From Micromonospora humi (GTDB lineage Bacteria > Actinomycetota > Actinomycetes > Mycobacteriales > Micromonosporaceae), in NCBI RefSeq assembly GCF_900090105.1, contig NZ_FMDM01000002.1, positions 540,753 through 604,752 on the forward strand: a DNA stretch of 64,000 nucleotides, given 5' to 3'. The notes under the pieces were generated by a model. It made no database searches and had not been told where the DNA came from. It was given only the letters and a program-made list of their open reading frames with translations. Positions 38,073-46,271 of the stretch are shown here, piece by piece. The first letter of the stretch is position 1. Each line of letters opens with the position of its first letter. A program made the position numbers and the translations under genes.

Positions 38073-38471
38073 ATGACACCGCAGTTCGATCTCGTCGGGA
38101 CGGTCGTCACCGACATGGCCCGCACCCTCGACTTCTACCGCCGCCTGGGGCTGCCGATCCCACCCGGCGCCGAGACGGAGCCGCACGTGGAGGTCGCCCT
38201 GCCCGGCGGCGTCCGGCTGGCCTGGGACACCGTGGAGACCATCCGCAGCTTCCACCCCGGTTTCGACCCGAGCGGCGGCAACTCGCGGATGAGCCTCGCC
38301 TTCCGCTGCGCCGACCCGGCCGAGGTGGACCGCTGGTACGCCGAGTTGACCGCCGCCGGTCACCACGGGGAACTGCCCCCGTGGGACGCCTTCTGGGGGC
38401 AGCGGTACGCGGTGCTGCACGACCCGGACGGCAACGGCGTGGACCTGTTCGCGCCGCTGCCCGCCGGGTGA
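38073..38471 (+). CDS. VOC (glyoxalase/dioxygenase superfamily) protein
   Basis: 132-aa single vicinal-oxygen-chelate domain built of two βαβββ modules: FDLVGTVVTDMARTLDFYRRLGLPIPPG at the start and GQRYAVLHDPDGNGVDLFAP at the end. These proteins include glyoxalase I, fosfomycin-type resistance enzymes and dioxygenases; the substrate is not readable. The transcript is probably leaderless. It converges on the AraC-type regulator gene (17 bp between the stops). Confidence 0.8.
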   Translation: MTPQFDLVGTVVTDMARTLDFYRRLGLPIPPGAETEPHVEVALPGGVRLAWDTVETIRSFHPGFDPSGGNSRMSLAFRCADPAEVDRWYAELTAAGHHGELPPWDAFWGQRYAVLHDPDGNGVDLFAPLPAG

Positions 38472-38488
38472 TCCGGTGCGCGGGCCGG

Positions 38489-39220
38489 TCAGCCGGCGGA
38501 CGGGGTGAGCAGCCGGGTCGGCGGCACCCCGGCCAGCTCGCGCACGTCGCGGGTGAGGTGGGCCTGGTCGGCGTACCCGGCCCGCACCGCGACCTCGGCG
38601 AGCGGCGCGCCGCCCCGGGCCAGGTCGAGCGCGCGGCGCATGCGCAGGATGCGGGCGAGCGTCTTCGGCCCGTACCCGAAGAGCAGCCGGCTGCGCCGGT
38701 GCAGGGCCCGCGCGCCGAGGCCGACCTCGGCGGCGGTCGCGGCGACCGTCGCCCCGGCGGCCAGCCGGGCGGCCACCCGCGCGCCGAGCGGGTCGGGCCC
38801 ACCGGCGGCCCGCAGCCGTGCCCGCGCCACCTCCTCCAGGACGGTCGCGCCGGCGGCCGACCAGTCGGTCGGCGACCCGGCCGGTCCGGCCACCGCCTCG
38901 ACCCGCTCGGCCAGGTCGGCGGCGGCGCGGCCCCAGAGGTCGGCGAGCGGCACGCGCCGGTCCCGCAGCTCCTCGGCCGGCACCCCGAACACGGCCGGCC
39001 CGACGCCCGGCGGCAGGCGCAGCCCGATCCACCGCTCCCCCGGCACCGACCGGCCCACCTGAGCGACGCGGTCCGGCCCGGCGACCAGCAACCCGGCCCG
39101 GCTGGACCAGAGCAGATCCAGGCACCCGTCCGGCAGCACCCGCACCACCCCGTCGCCCGCCGAGACGCTCTCCCACCGCACGCCCCCGCGGATCCCCACC
39201 GACTCCCGCTCCCGGTACAC
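38489..39220 (-). CDS. AraC-family transcriptional regulator
   Basis: About 243 aa. The N-terminal domain (VLPDGCLDLLWSSRAGLLVAGPDRVAQVG) is the DUF6597-like sensor found in many actinobacterial AraC proteins. The C-terminal HTH_18 is seen in LGARALHRRSRLLFGYGPKTLARILRMRRALDLARGG and LAEVAVRAGYADQAHLTRDVRELAGVPPTRLL. GTG 39220 (VYRERESVG) is chosen by analogy; GTG 39229 is also possible, and the open frame reaches 39298 inside a palindrome. It may regulate the adjacent VOC gene (inference). Confidence 0.75.
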   Translation of the reverse strand: MYRERESVGIRGGVRWESVSAGDGVVRVLPDGCLDLLWSSRAGLLVAGPDRVAQVGRSVPGERWIGLRLPPGVGPAVFGVPAEELRDRRVPLADLWGRAAADLAERVEAVAGPAGSPTDWSAAGATVLEEVARARLRAAGGPDPLGARVAARLAAGATVAATAAEVGLGARALHRRSRLLFGYGPKTLARILRMRRALDLARGGAPLAEVAVRAGYADQAHLTRDVRELAGVPPTRLLTPSAG

Positions 39221-39239
39221 CCCACCCACCCTGCCATCT

Positions 39240-39309
39240 CCCCGTCGATCATGAGGTTGGCGGCACCCGCCACGGCGGGTCACGACCGCCAACCTCATGA
39301 TCGACGGGG
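39240..39309. repeat. GTCGATCATGA-type palindrome, copy 1 (24-bp arms)
   Basis: Perfect 24-bp arms (39240-39263 and 39286-39309) carrying GTCGATCATGAGGTTGGCGG. The 22-bp centre holds its own 7-bp dyad (ACCCGCC-AC-GGCGGGT). It fills the gap between the AraC gene start and the GT2 gene stop. Two relatives occur in the window (41.4 and 63.5 kb). Confidence 0.8.
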
Positions 39310-39314
39310 GCGGG

Positions 39315-40538
39315 CTAGGGGCGGTGGTGCATGGCCAGGCGGAGCAGCAGGAAGCGCAGCGCGGTGGCGGCGAGGTTGGCCGCCACCAGGACGGCCAGCT
39401 CGACCGCGCGCGCCGGGGCGGTGAGCGCGTGCAGCACCGCCAGTGAGCCGCTGGTCAGGGCCAGGCCGAGGGCGAACGCGAGCAGCCCCTGCAGGTGGTG
39501 CCGCCCGGCGTGCCGCCGGCCGGTCACCCCGAACGTGAGCCGCCGGTTCGCCGCCGTGTTGGCCACCGCGGTCAGCAGCAGCGCCAGCAGGTTCGCCGGT
39601 TGCGCGCCGAGCGGCCCGCGGGCCGCCAGGAAGAGCAGCAGGTACGCGAGCGTGCTGGCCACCCCCACCGCGGCGAAGCGGACGAGTTGGCGGGGCAGCC
39701 CGACCGGCACCTGCGCCGGCGGCACCGGCAGCGGTCCCCGGCCGAGCTGGGCGCGCAGCCGGGCCAGCGGCAGCGCGCCGGTGACCAGCGCCCGGCCCAG
39801 CCGCCCGATGCCGCGCAGGTCGGCCAGGGCGGTGGCGAGCACGTCGACCCGGCTGTCCGGGTCGTCCACCCAGTCCACCGGCACCTCGTGGATCCGCAGC
39901 CCGGCCCGCTGGGCCAGCACCAGCAGCTCGGTGTCGAAGAACCAGCCGGTGTCCTGCACCAGCGGCAGCAGTTCGGCCGCCACGTCGGCGCGGATCGCCT
40001 TGAACCCGCACTGCGCATCGGAGAAACGCACCGCGAGCGTGCCGCGCAGCAGCAGGTTGTAACCCCGGGAGATCACTTCCCGCTTGGCGCCGCGGACCAC
40101 CCGGCTGGTGCGCGCCAGCCGGGTGCCGATGGCCAGGTCGGAGTGCCCGGACAGCAGCGGCGCGACCAGCGGGGGCAGCGCCGCCAGGTCGGTGGAGAGG
40201 TCCACGTCCAGGTAGGCGAGCACCGGCGCCGGCGAGGCGGACCAGGCGGCCCGCAGCGCCCGTCCGCGTCCCTTCTCCGCCAGGTGCAGCACCGCCACCT
40301 CGGGCAGCTCCGCGGCGAGCGTCTCGGCCACCGCCAGGGTGCCGTCGGTGCTGGCGTTGTCGGCCACCGTGATCCGGAACGGGTACGGGAACTGCGCGCC
40401 CAGGTACGCGTGCAGCCGCCGGACGCAGGGGCCGAGATCGACCTCCTCGTTGTAGACGGGGACCACCACGTCCAGCACGGCGCCCTCGGCGGTGGGCCGG
40501 GCCCGCACCGCGGCCCGGGGCTCCGGCGTCAGCGTCAT
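39315..40538 (-). CDS. GT2 glycosyltransferase fused to a GtrA-like membrane domain (YkcC-like)
   Basis: 407 aa (ATG 40538; GTG 40541 is an alternative). Residues about 20-250 form a polyprenyl-phosphate-type GT2: VLDVVVPVYNEEVDLGPCVRRL, TVADNASTDGTLAVAETL, the DxD motif AYLDVDLSTDLAALPPLV, and DAQCGFKAIRADVAAELL. The C-terminal 130 residues are a four-helix GtrA domain (LVRFAAVGVASTLAYLLLFL; NTAANRRLTFGV). Such enzymes make polyprenyl-phosphate sugars used by GT39/GT-C enzymes. The gene follows the GT39 gene within 4 bp, the same pairing as ykcB-ykcC. Confidence 0.85.
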   Translation of the reverse strand: MTLTPEPRAAVRARPTAEGAVLDVVVPVYNEEVDLGPCVRRLHAYLGAQFPYPFRITVADNASTDGTLAVAETLAAELPEVAVLHLAEKGRGRALRAAWSASPAPVLAYLDVDLSTDLAALPPLVAPLLSGHSDLAIGTRLARTSRVVRGAKREVISRGYNLLLRGTLAVRFSDAQCGFKAIRADVAAELLPLVQDTGWFFDTELLVLAQRAGLRIHEVPVDWVDDPDSRVDVLATALADLRGIGRLGRALVTGALPLARLRAQLGRGPLPVPPAQVPVGLPRQLVRFAAVGVASTLAYLLLFLAARGPLGAQPANLLALLLTAVANTAANRRLTFGVTGRRHAGRHHLQGLLAFALGLALTSGSLAVLHALTAPARAVELAVLVAANLAATALRFLLLRLAMHHRP

Positions 40539-40541
40539 CAC

Positions 40542-42992
40542 TCAGCCCTGCTTTCCGCTGCTCAGGTCGTACACGGTCACCCCGTCGACGGTGGTCGCGG
40601 TGAAGGTCTCGGCGACCCAGGCGCTGATCTCGGTCGAGGCGCTGCTGCCACCGTTCGCCCGGAACCCACCTCCGCCGAGGAACCAGTGGATTCGCCCGTC
40701 GGCCACGTACCGCTGGAACTGCGCGAGCGTCGGCGACGGGTCGCTGCCGTTGAAGCCGCCGATCGGCATCACCGGCTCGCCGGTGGCGAGCTGGTAGCTG
40801 GAGGCGTTGTTCGAGCCGACCGTGGCCGCGACCCAGGTGTAGTCGTCCGCGTCGGCCTTGAGCAGCGCGGTCATCTCGGCGCTCGGCTCGCGGGCGTCGA
40901 GCAGACCGCCCATGCCGCCACCGCGCTGCCCGCGCCCGGCACCGCCGTCCCGCCCGGTGCCGCCGTCCTGCCCGGTGCCGCCGTCCTGCCCGGTGCCGCC
41001 GTCCTGCCCGGTGCCGCCGTCCTGCCCGGTGCCGCCGTCCTGCCCGGTGCCGCCGTCCGGAAGTCCCGGCGGCTGGCCGCCCGGGAAGCCCGGGAACGCG
41101 CCGTTCCGGCCGGCGTTCGTACCGCCCGGGACCGGGCCGGCACCGCCCGGGAAGCCCGGGAACCCGCCCCCGGGGAACTCCGCGCCGCCCGGCACCCGCC
41201 CACCCGGGAAGCCACCCCGCCCGAAACCGCCCGCGACGAACGGACCGGCGCTCGGGATCGAGCCGGTGTGCGGGGTGGCCGCCGTCTGCACCGCGTACGC
41301 CGCCGGCCCGCCCAGCCCCGCGCCGAGCCCGAGCGCCAGCACCCCCGCCGACGCCCACCGCGCCCACCGTGGGCCCCGCGACAGGTCGATCAAGGGGTTC
41401 GCGTCACCGCGGGCCGCCCGGCACGACGCGAACCCCTTGGTCACCGGGGCGTCGAGGAGCGCCAGGAGGACGGCGGTGGTCAGGCCGGTGGCCAGCACGA
41501 GCGGGCGCAGCCAGGGGTACCAGTCGGGGCTGCGGCCGAGCAGGCGCCACGACCACCAGGCGGTGACCGCCAGCGTGCCGGCCAGGGTCAGCGTCGCGGC
41601 GTACCCGCGCCACCGGCCGGGGCCGGTCCGGGCCCGCCCGAGCTGGGTGACCCCGATGCCGACCAGCGCGCCGACGGCCGGGGCCAGGGCGACCGTGTAG
41701 TAGGCGTGGAAGATGCCGGACATGAAGCTGAAGATCAGCCCGGTGACCAGCAGCCAGCCGCCCCAGAGCAGCAGGCCGGCCCGGCGCCGGTCGGTACGCG
41801 CCGACCGCCCGGCCAGCCACAGGCCCGCCACCAGCAGGATCAGCGCCGCCGGCAGCAGCCAGGAGATCTGCCCACCGACCTCGGTGTCGAACATCCGCAG
41901 CGGGCCGGTCTGCCCGGAGAACGGCCCACCGCCGCCCGGCCGACCGCCCCCGCCGACGCTGCCCACCTCGTCGCCGGTGATCCGACCCAGGCCGTTGTAG
42001 CCGAGGGTCAGCTCCAGGATGCTGTTGCCCTGGGATCCCCCGATGTACGGGCGGGCGCTCGCCGGCACCAGCTCCACGATCGCCACCCACCAGCCGGCGG
42101 AGACCAGCACCGCCAGCCCGGCCAGCAGGAGCTGGCGGATCCGCCGCCCGAGACCGGTCGGCGCGGCCAGCAGGTAGACGCCGGCGAACACCGGGACCAC
42201 CAGGAACGCCTGGAGCATCTTGGTGAGGAAGCCGAAGCCGACCAGCGCGCCGGCCAGCGCGATCCACCGGGTGCTCGCGGTCTCCACGGCCCGCACCGTG
42301 GCGTACGCGGCGGCCAGCAGCAGGAACACCAGCAGCGCGTCGGGATTGTTGAACCGGAACATCAGCGTGGCCACCGGGGTCAGCGCCAGGACCGCGCCGG
42401 CGAGCAGGCCGGCCGCCGGGCCGTACCAGCGGCGCACCGTCGCGTACAGCACACCGACCGACGCGACGCCGAGCAGCGCCTGCGGCACCAGGACCGACCA
42501 GCTGCTCAGCCCGAAGAGGCGCACCGAGAGCGCCATCAGCCAGAGCGAGGCGGGCGTCTTGTCCACGGTGATCGAGTTGGCCGCGTCCGAGGAGCCGTAG
42601 AAGAACGCCGTCCAGCTCTCCGACCCGGCCTGGGCGGCCGCCGAGTAGAACGCGTTGCCCCACCCGGAGGCGCCCAGGCCCCACAGGTAGAGCACCCCGG
42701 TCGCCACCAGCAGGCCCAGCAGGGCCGGGCGGGCCCAGCGCGGGTCGTCCGCCGGCCGGTCCGCCGGGGTCGACGTCGGTTCGGGTACGGGCGCGGCGGC
42801 CGGCCCGGCGACGGGCGGGTCGGCGGCTGCGGCGGGCGCGGGCGGGCCGGCGGCTGCGGCCGGCTCGGGCTGGTCGGCGGCTGCGGCCGGCTCGGGCTGG
42901 CCGGCGGCTGCGGCAGGCGCGGGCTGGCCGACGGTTGCCGGCTCGGGCCGGCCGTTCGTCGACGCGGTCAGCAGCCTCTCGGTTCTGTCCAT
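40542..42992 (-). CDS. GT39/YkcB-like membrane glycosyltransferase with low-complexity inserts
   Basis: 816 aa. The N-terminal 70 residues are Ala/Pro repeats (GQPEPAAAADQPEPAAA). About eleven membrane helices follow, with GWGNAFYSAAAQAGSESWTAFFYGSSD and TVDKTPASLWLMAL in the first periplasmic loop (acidic catalytic region of PMT-type enzymes). After residue 515 come an in-frame palindromic element (about residues 517-535), a Gly-rich stretch with GGTGQD repeats, then a C-terminal domain (DDYTWVAATVGSNNASSYQL; PVMPIGGFNGSDPSPTLAQF) of the YkcB type. It should transfer a sugar from a polyprenyl carrier outside the membrane. It lies downstream of a sensor kinase and regulator. Confidence 0.85.
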   Translation of the reverse strand: MDRTERLLTASTNGRPEPATVGQPAPAAAAGQPEPAAAADQPEPAAAAGPPAPAAAADPPVAGPAAAPVPEPTSTPADRPADDPRWARPALLGLLVATGVLYLWGLGASGWGNAFYSAAAQAGSESWTAFFYGSSDAANSITVDKTPASLWLMALSVRLFGLSSWSVLVPQALLGVASVGVLYATVRRWYGPAAGLLAGAVLALTPVATLMFRFNNPDALLVFLLLAAAYATVRAVETASTRWIALAGALVGFGFLTKMLQAFLVVPVFAGVYLLAAPTGLGRRIRQLLLAGLAVLVSAGWWVAIVELVPASARPYIGGSQGNSILELTLGYNGLGRITGDEVGSVGGGGRPGGGGPFSGQTGPLRMFDTEVGGQISWLLPAALILLVAGLWLAGRSARTDRRRAGLLLWGGWLLVTGLIFSFMSGIFHAYYTVALAPAVGALVGIGVTQLGRARTGPGRWRGYAATLTLAGTLAVTAWWSWRLLGRSPDWYPWLRPLVLATGLTTAVLLALLDAPVTKGFASCRAARGDANPLIDLSRGPRWARWASAGVLALGLGAGLGGPAAYAVQTAATPHTGSIPSAGPFVAGGFGRGGFPGGRVPGGAEFPGGGFPGFPGGAGPVPGGTNAGRNGAFPGFPGGQPPGLPDGGTGQDGGTGQDGGTGQDGGTGQDGGTGQDGGTGRDGGAGRGQRGGGMGGLLDAREPSAEMTALLKADADDYTWVAATVGSNNASSYQLATGEPVMPIGGFNGSDPSPTLAQFQRYVADGRIHWFLGGGGFRANGGSSASTEISAWVAETFTATTVDGVTVYDLSSGKQG
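40947..41054 (-). repeat. Six tandem 18-bp units in the YkcB-like gene
   Basis: Five identical 18-bp units (GTCCTGCCCGGTGCCGCC on the plus strand) plus one variant, encoding GGTGQD five times and GGTGRD once. It lies in a Gly-rich extracytoplasmic linker. Unit number is likely to vary between strains. Confidence 0.9.
41386..41442 (-). repeat. GTCGATCA-type palindrome inserted in frame, copy 2
   Basis: Arms 41391-41405 and 41425-41439 match over 15 bp, with imperfect extension to 41386 and 41442. Plus-strand left end GTCGATCAAGGGGTTCGCG aligns without gaps to the intergenic copies at 39240 and 63476. The element is translated on the minus strand as part of VTKGFASCRAARGDANPLID, inside a loop of the GT39 protein. 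Confidence 0.8.
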
Positions 42993-43037
42993 GCCGGCAA
43001 GCCTCGCCAGGCCCGCTGACGCGCTCCCGTGAGCGGC

Positions 43038-44531
43038 CTATGCCTCCGCTGTGGATCCCGGCAGCCACACCGTGAACGCGGTGCGACCCGGCCGGCTGGC
43101 CACCTCGACCCGGCCGTGGTGCGCCTCCACCACGGCGGCGACGATGGCCAGCCCCAGGCCGGTGCTGCCGTGCGCCCGGGAGCGGGAGCTGTCGCCGCGG
43201 GCGAACCGCTCGAACACCTCCGGTTGCAGCTCCGCCGGGACGCCCGTCCCGTCGTCGGTGACGCGGAGTTCGACCCCGTCCGCCACCACCGCCAGTCGGG
43301 TGGTCACCGTGGTGCCGGGCGGGGTGTGCACCCGCGCGTTGGCGAGCAGGTTCGCCAGCACCTGGTGCAGCCGGTGCGGGTCGCCGGTGACGCTGAGCGG
43401 CTCGTCCGGCAGGTCGAGCTGCCAGCGGTGCTCCGGGCCGGCCACGTGCGCGTCGCTGACCGCGTTCACCGCCATCGCGGTGAGGTCGACCGGCTCGGCG
43501 GTGAGCGGGCGACCGGAGTCCAGGCGGGCCAGCAGCAGCAGGTCGTCGACGAGGCTGGTCATCCGGGTGCTCTCCGACTCGACCCGGCGCAGCGCGTGGG
43601 CCACGTCCGGCGGCACCTCCTGCCGGCCGCGCCGGGCCACCTCGGCGTATCCCCGGATGGCGGCGAGCGGCGTGCGCAGCTCGTGGCTGGCGTCGGCGAC
43701 GAACTGGCGTACCCGGGTCTCGCTGGCCTGCCGGGCGGCGAGCGCGGCGGCGACGTGGCCGAGCATCCGGTTGAGCGCGCCGCCGACCTGCCCGACCTCG
43801 GTGCGGGGGTCGGTGTCGGCGGCCGGCACCCGGACCGACAGGGCCACCTCGCCCCGGTCCAGCGGCAGCTCGGTGACCCGGGCGGCGGTGGCGGCGACCC
43901 GGTTCAGCGGACGGAGCGTGCCGCGCACGATCAGCGCGCCGAGGCCACCGGCGACGACCAGGCCGGCGCCGATCACGCCGGCCTGCGCCACCACCATCCA
44001 CATGACCGTCTCGTCGACCTCGGCGAGCGGGATGGCGAAGACGAGGATGTCGCCGTCAGGCATCTGCCGGGCCACGGCCCGGTAGCCGCCGCGCCCGTCC
44101 AGCCCGACCGTCCGCGGCCCGTCGCCGGGGCGGAGCCGGGCCAGCGCGGCCACCTCGTCCACCGGGACCGTGGCGGGCTGCGCGGCCGTCTGCCGGAACG
44201 CCAGGTCGACCTTCCCGTCGACCACCCGCGCCGCCACCGACTCGGCCGGGTAGCCGGGTGGAAACCCTGGGCGAAAACTGTCCGGCCGGCTCTCCGGCAG
44301 CTCGAACGGTGAGGGCTGCCGCACGTGCCGGCGCGATTCGCCCCCGGTGAGCTGTTCGTCGATCCGCGTGATCAGGAAGTGTCGCAGGGCAATCGTGGTC
44401 AGCCCGCCGACGCCGACGCTGACCAGCGCGAGCAGCGCCACCACGGAGAGCACCAGGCGGCGGCGCAGTGACCAGCCGGCCAGCCGGCGTGTCAGCCGCC
44501 CACCGGCGTCACGCGGCGGGCTTGAGGACAT
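43038..44531 (-). CDS. Two-component sensor histidine kinase
   Basis: 497 aa from ATG 44531 (MSSSPPRDAGGRLTRR); GTG 44543 is an alternative. Order: helix LVLSVVALLALVSVGVGGLTT, an extracytoplasmic sensor (about residues 60-180), helix VAQAGVIGAGLVVAGGLGALIV, a HAMP domain, H-box FVADASHELRTPLAAIRGYAE (phospho-His), N-box HQVLANLLANARVHTPP, then DDGTGVP and GSTGLGLAIVAAVVEAHHG. It overlaps the response-regulator gene by 23 nt. Its likely targets include the adjacent glycosyltransferase genes (inference). Confidence 0.92.
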   Translation of the reverse strand: MSSSPPRDAGGRLTRRLAGWSLRRRLVLSVVALLALVSVGVGGLTTIALRHFLITRIDEQLTGGESRRHVRQPSPFELPESRPDSFRPGFPPGYPAESVAARVVDGKVDLAFRQTAAQPATVPVDEVAALARLRPGDGPRTVGLDGRGGYRAVARQMPDGDILVFAIPLAEVDETVMWMVVAQAGVIGAGLVVAGGLGALIVRGTLRPLNRVAATAARVTELPLDRGEVALSVRVPAADTDPRTEVGQVGGALNRMLGHVAAALAARQASETRVRQFVADASHELRTPLAAIRGYAEVARRGRQEVPPDVAHALRRVESESTRMTSLVDDLLLLARLDSGRPLTAEPVDLTAMAVNAVSDAHVAGPEHRWQLDLPDEPLSVTGDPHRLHQVLANLLANARVHTPPGTTVTTRLAVVADGVELRVTDDGTGVPAELQPEVFERFARGDSSRSRAHGSTGLGLAIVAAVVEAHHGRVEVASRPGRTAFTVWLPGSTAEA

Positions 44532-45249
44532 AGCCCGCCCCACGCAGCGTGTGGATCATGGGCGCCCGACCGGCGTCGATCTTCTTGCGCAGGTACGAGA
44601 TGTACAGCTCGACCACGTTGGCCTGGCCGCCGAAGTCGTAGTTCCAGACCCGGTCCAGGATCTGCGCCTTGCTGAGCACCCGGCGCGGGTTGCGCATCAG
44701 GTAGCGCAGCAGCTCGAACTCGGTGGCGGTGAGCGTGATCAGGTCGTCGCCGCGGCGGACCTCGTGGCTGTCCTCGTCGAGGCTCAGGTCACCGACGGTG
44801 AGGACCGCCTCCTCCCGGGCGGCCACCGCGAACCCGGAGCGGCGCAGCAGGGCGCGCAGCCGGGCGATCACCTCCTCCAGGCTGAACGGCTTGGTGACGT
44901 AGTCGTCGCCGCCGACGGTGAGCCCGGCGATCCGCTCCTCCACCGCGTCGCGCGCGGTCAGGAAGAGCACCGGCACCTCGGGCGACTGCTCGCGCAGGCG
45001 GCGCAGCACCTGGAAGCCGTCCAGATCGGGCAGCATCACGTCGAGCACCACCGCGTCCGGGCGGAACTGCCGGGCCGTGCTGATCGCCGCCATCCCGTTG
45101 CCGGCGGTGGTCACCTGCCAGCCCTCGTACCGCAGGGCCATCGAGAGCAGGTCGGTGAGGGTCGGCTCGTCGTCGACCACCAGCACCCGCACCGGTTCGC
45201 CGTCCGGTCGGCGCAGCTCGATGCGGCCCTGCGCGGCCTGCCCGTTCAT
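44509..45249 (-). CDS. OmpR/PhoB-type response regulator
   Basis: 246 aa. The receiver domain has VRVLVVDDEPTLTDLLSMAL, the phosphoacceptor in DAVVLDVMLPDLDGFQVLRRL and VTKPFSLEEVIARLRALL. The C-terminal winged helix has LITLTATEFELLRYLMRNPRRVLSKAQILDRVWNYDFGG and LYISYLRKKIDAG. ATG 45249 is preferred (GGGGAG 7 nt upstream) over 45255 and 45264. First gene of the operon RR, kinase, GT39, GT2-GtrA on the minus strand; there is only a 16-bp-scale gap between kinase and GT39. Confidence 0.92.
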   Translation of the reverse strand: MNGQAAQGRIELRRPDGEPVRVLVVDDEPTLTDLLSMALRYEGWQVTTAGNGMAAISTARQFRPDAVVLDVMLPDLDGFQVLRRLREQSPEVPVLFLTARDAVEERIAGLTVGGDDYVTKPFSLEEVIARLRALLRRSGFAVAAREEAVLTVGDLSLDEDSHEVRRGDDLITLTATEFELLRYLMRNPRRVLSKAQILDRVWNYDFGGQANVVELYISYLRKKIDAGRAPMIHTLRGAGYVLKPAA

Positions 45250-45365
45250 GACCATGCTCCCCATCGTGGGCGCACCCGCTGAACCGGTGCTGTCCCGATC
45301 CTGTGTACCAGCTGTGCGCGGGCGCGGCGGCGCGGACGGGTCTTTCCCGAACAGCTACCCGGTGG

Positions 45366-45371
45366 TAACTT
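45366..45371 (+). promoter_or_regulatory. Predicted -10 hexamer, leaderless SDR gene
   Basis: TAACTT with 6 nt to the ATG at 45378; no ribosome binding site precedes the ATG. Confidence 0.55.
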
Positions 45372-45377
45372 GCCGGC

Positions 45378-46271
45378 ATGTCCATCGACGGTCGTCCCGC
45401 CGGCCGGTTGGCCGGCAGGGTGGTGCTGGTGACCGGGGCGGCCCGGGGCATCGGCGCGCACACCGCCCGGCTCGCCGCCGCCCGGGGCGCGCGACTCTCG
45501 CTGGTCGGGCTGGAGCCCGACCGACTCGCCGCCCTCGCCGCCGAGCTGGGTCCCGGGCACGTCTGGTTCGCCGCCGACGTGACCGACCAGGCCGCGCTGG
45601 GCGCGGCGGTCGACGGCACGGTCGCCGCGCTCGGCGGCATCGACGCGGTGGTGGCCAACGCCGGGGTCGCCAACCGGGGCACCATCGCCGTGGGCGACGT
45701 CGAGGCGCTGGCGCGCACCGTGGAGGTCAACCTGATCGGGGTGATGCGCACCGCGGCGGCCACCGTGCCGGCGCTGATCGACCGCGGCGGCTACCTGCTG
45801 ATCGTCTCCTCCGCAGCGGCGTTCGCCGCGCTGCCCGGCATGGCCGCCTACTGCGCCTCCAAGGCCGGCGTCGAGCACTTCGGCACCGCGATCCGGCTGG
45901 AGCTGGCGCACCGCGGGGTGGCGGTGGGCACCGCGCACCCGTCCTGGGTGGACACCGACCTGGTCCGGGAGGCCCGGGCCGACCTGCCGGCGTTCGAGTC
46001 GGCGCTGGCGCGGCTGCCCTGGCCGATGCGGCGCACCACCACGGTCACCGAGTGCGCCGAGGCGTTCGTGCGGGCGATCGAGCGCCGCAGCCGCCGCGTC
46101 TACGTGCCGCGCGCCGTCGGCGCGGTGCAGGCGGTCCGGTCGGTGCTGGTCAGCCCGCTGGCGGACCGCCTGGTCGGACGCACCGCCCGGGTCACCGTGC
46201 CGCTGATCGAGGAGCAGGCCCGGGCGCTGGGCCGCGGTTTCGGGGTGAGCACCCCGGAGTCGCGCCGATGA
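45378..46271 (+). CDS. Short-chain dehydrogenase/reductase
   Basis: 297-aa classical SDR: GRVVLVTGAARGIGAHTARLA (TGxxxGxG cofactor site), VVANAGVANRG (NAG), Ser in LLIVSSAAAFAALPGM and the Tyr-Lys pair in AAYCASKAGVEHFG. The catalytic Tyr-x3-Lys is intact (YCASK). The C-terminal extension of about 70 residues (RAVGAVQAVRSVLVSPLADRLVGR) is typical of actinobacterial SDRs of lipid or fatty aldehyde metabolism. The next gene, an α/β-hydrolase, overlaps by ATGA, so the two act together. Substrate unknown. Confidence 0.88.
   Translation: MSIDGRPAGRLAGRVVLVTGAARGIGAHTARLAAARGARLSLVGLEPDRLAALAAELGPGHVWFAADVTDQAALGAAVDGTVAALGGIDAVVANAGVANRGTIAVGDVEALARTVEVNLIGVMRTAAATVPALIDRGGYLLIVSSAAAFAALPGMAAYCASKAGVEHFGTAIRLELAHRGVAVGTAHPSWVDTDLVREARADLPAFESALARLPWPMRRTTTVTECAEAFVRAIERRSRRVYVPRAVGAVQAVRSVLVSPLADRLVGRTARVTVPLIEEQARALGRGFGVSTPESRR

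Noticed and set aside
40947..41054. CRISPR-like tandem repeat
   Set aside because: Units are contiguous 18-mers without spacers and are translated as GGTGQD repeats in frame.
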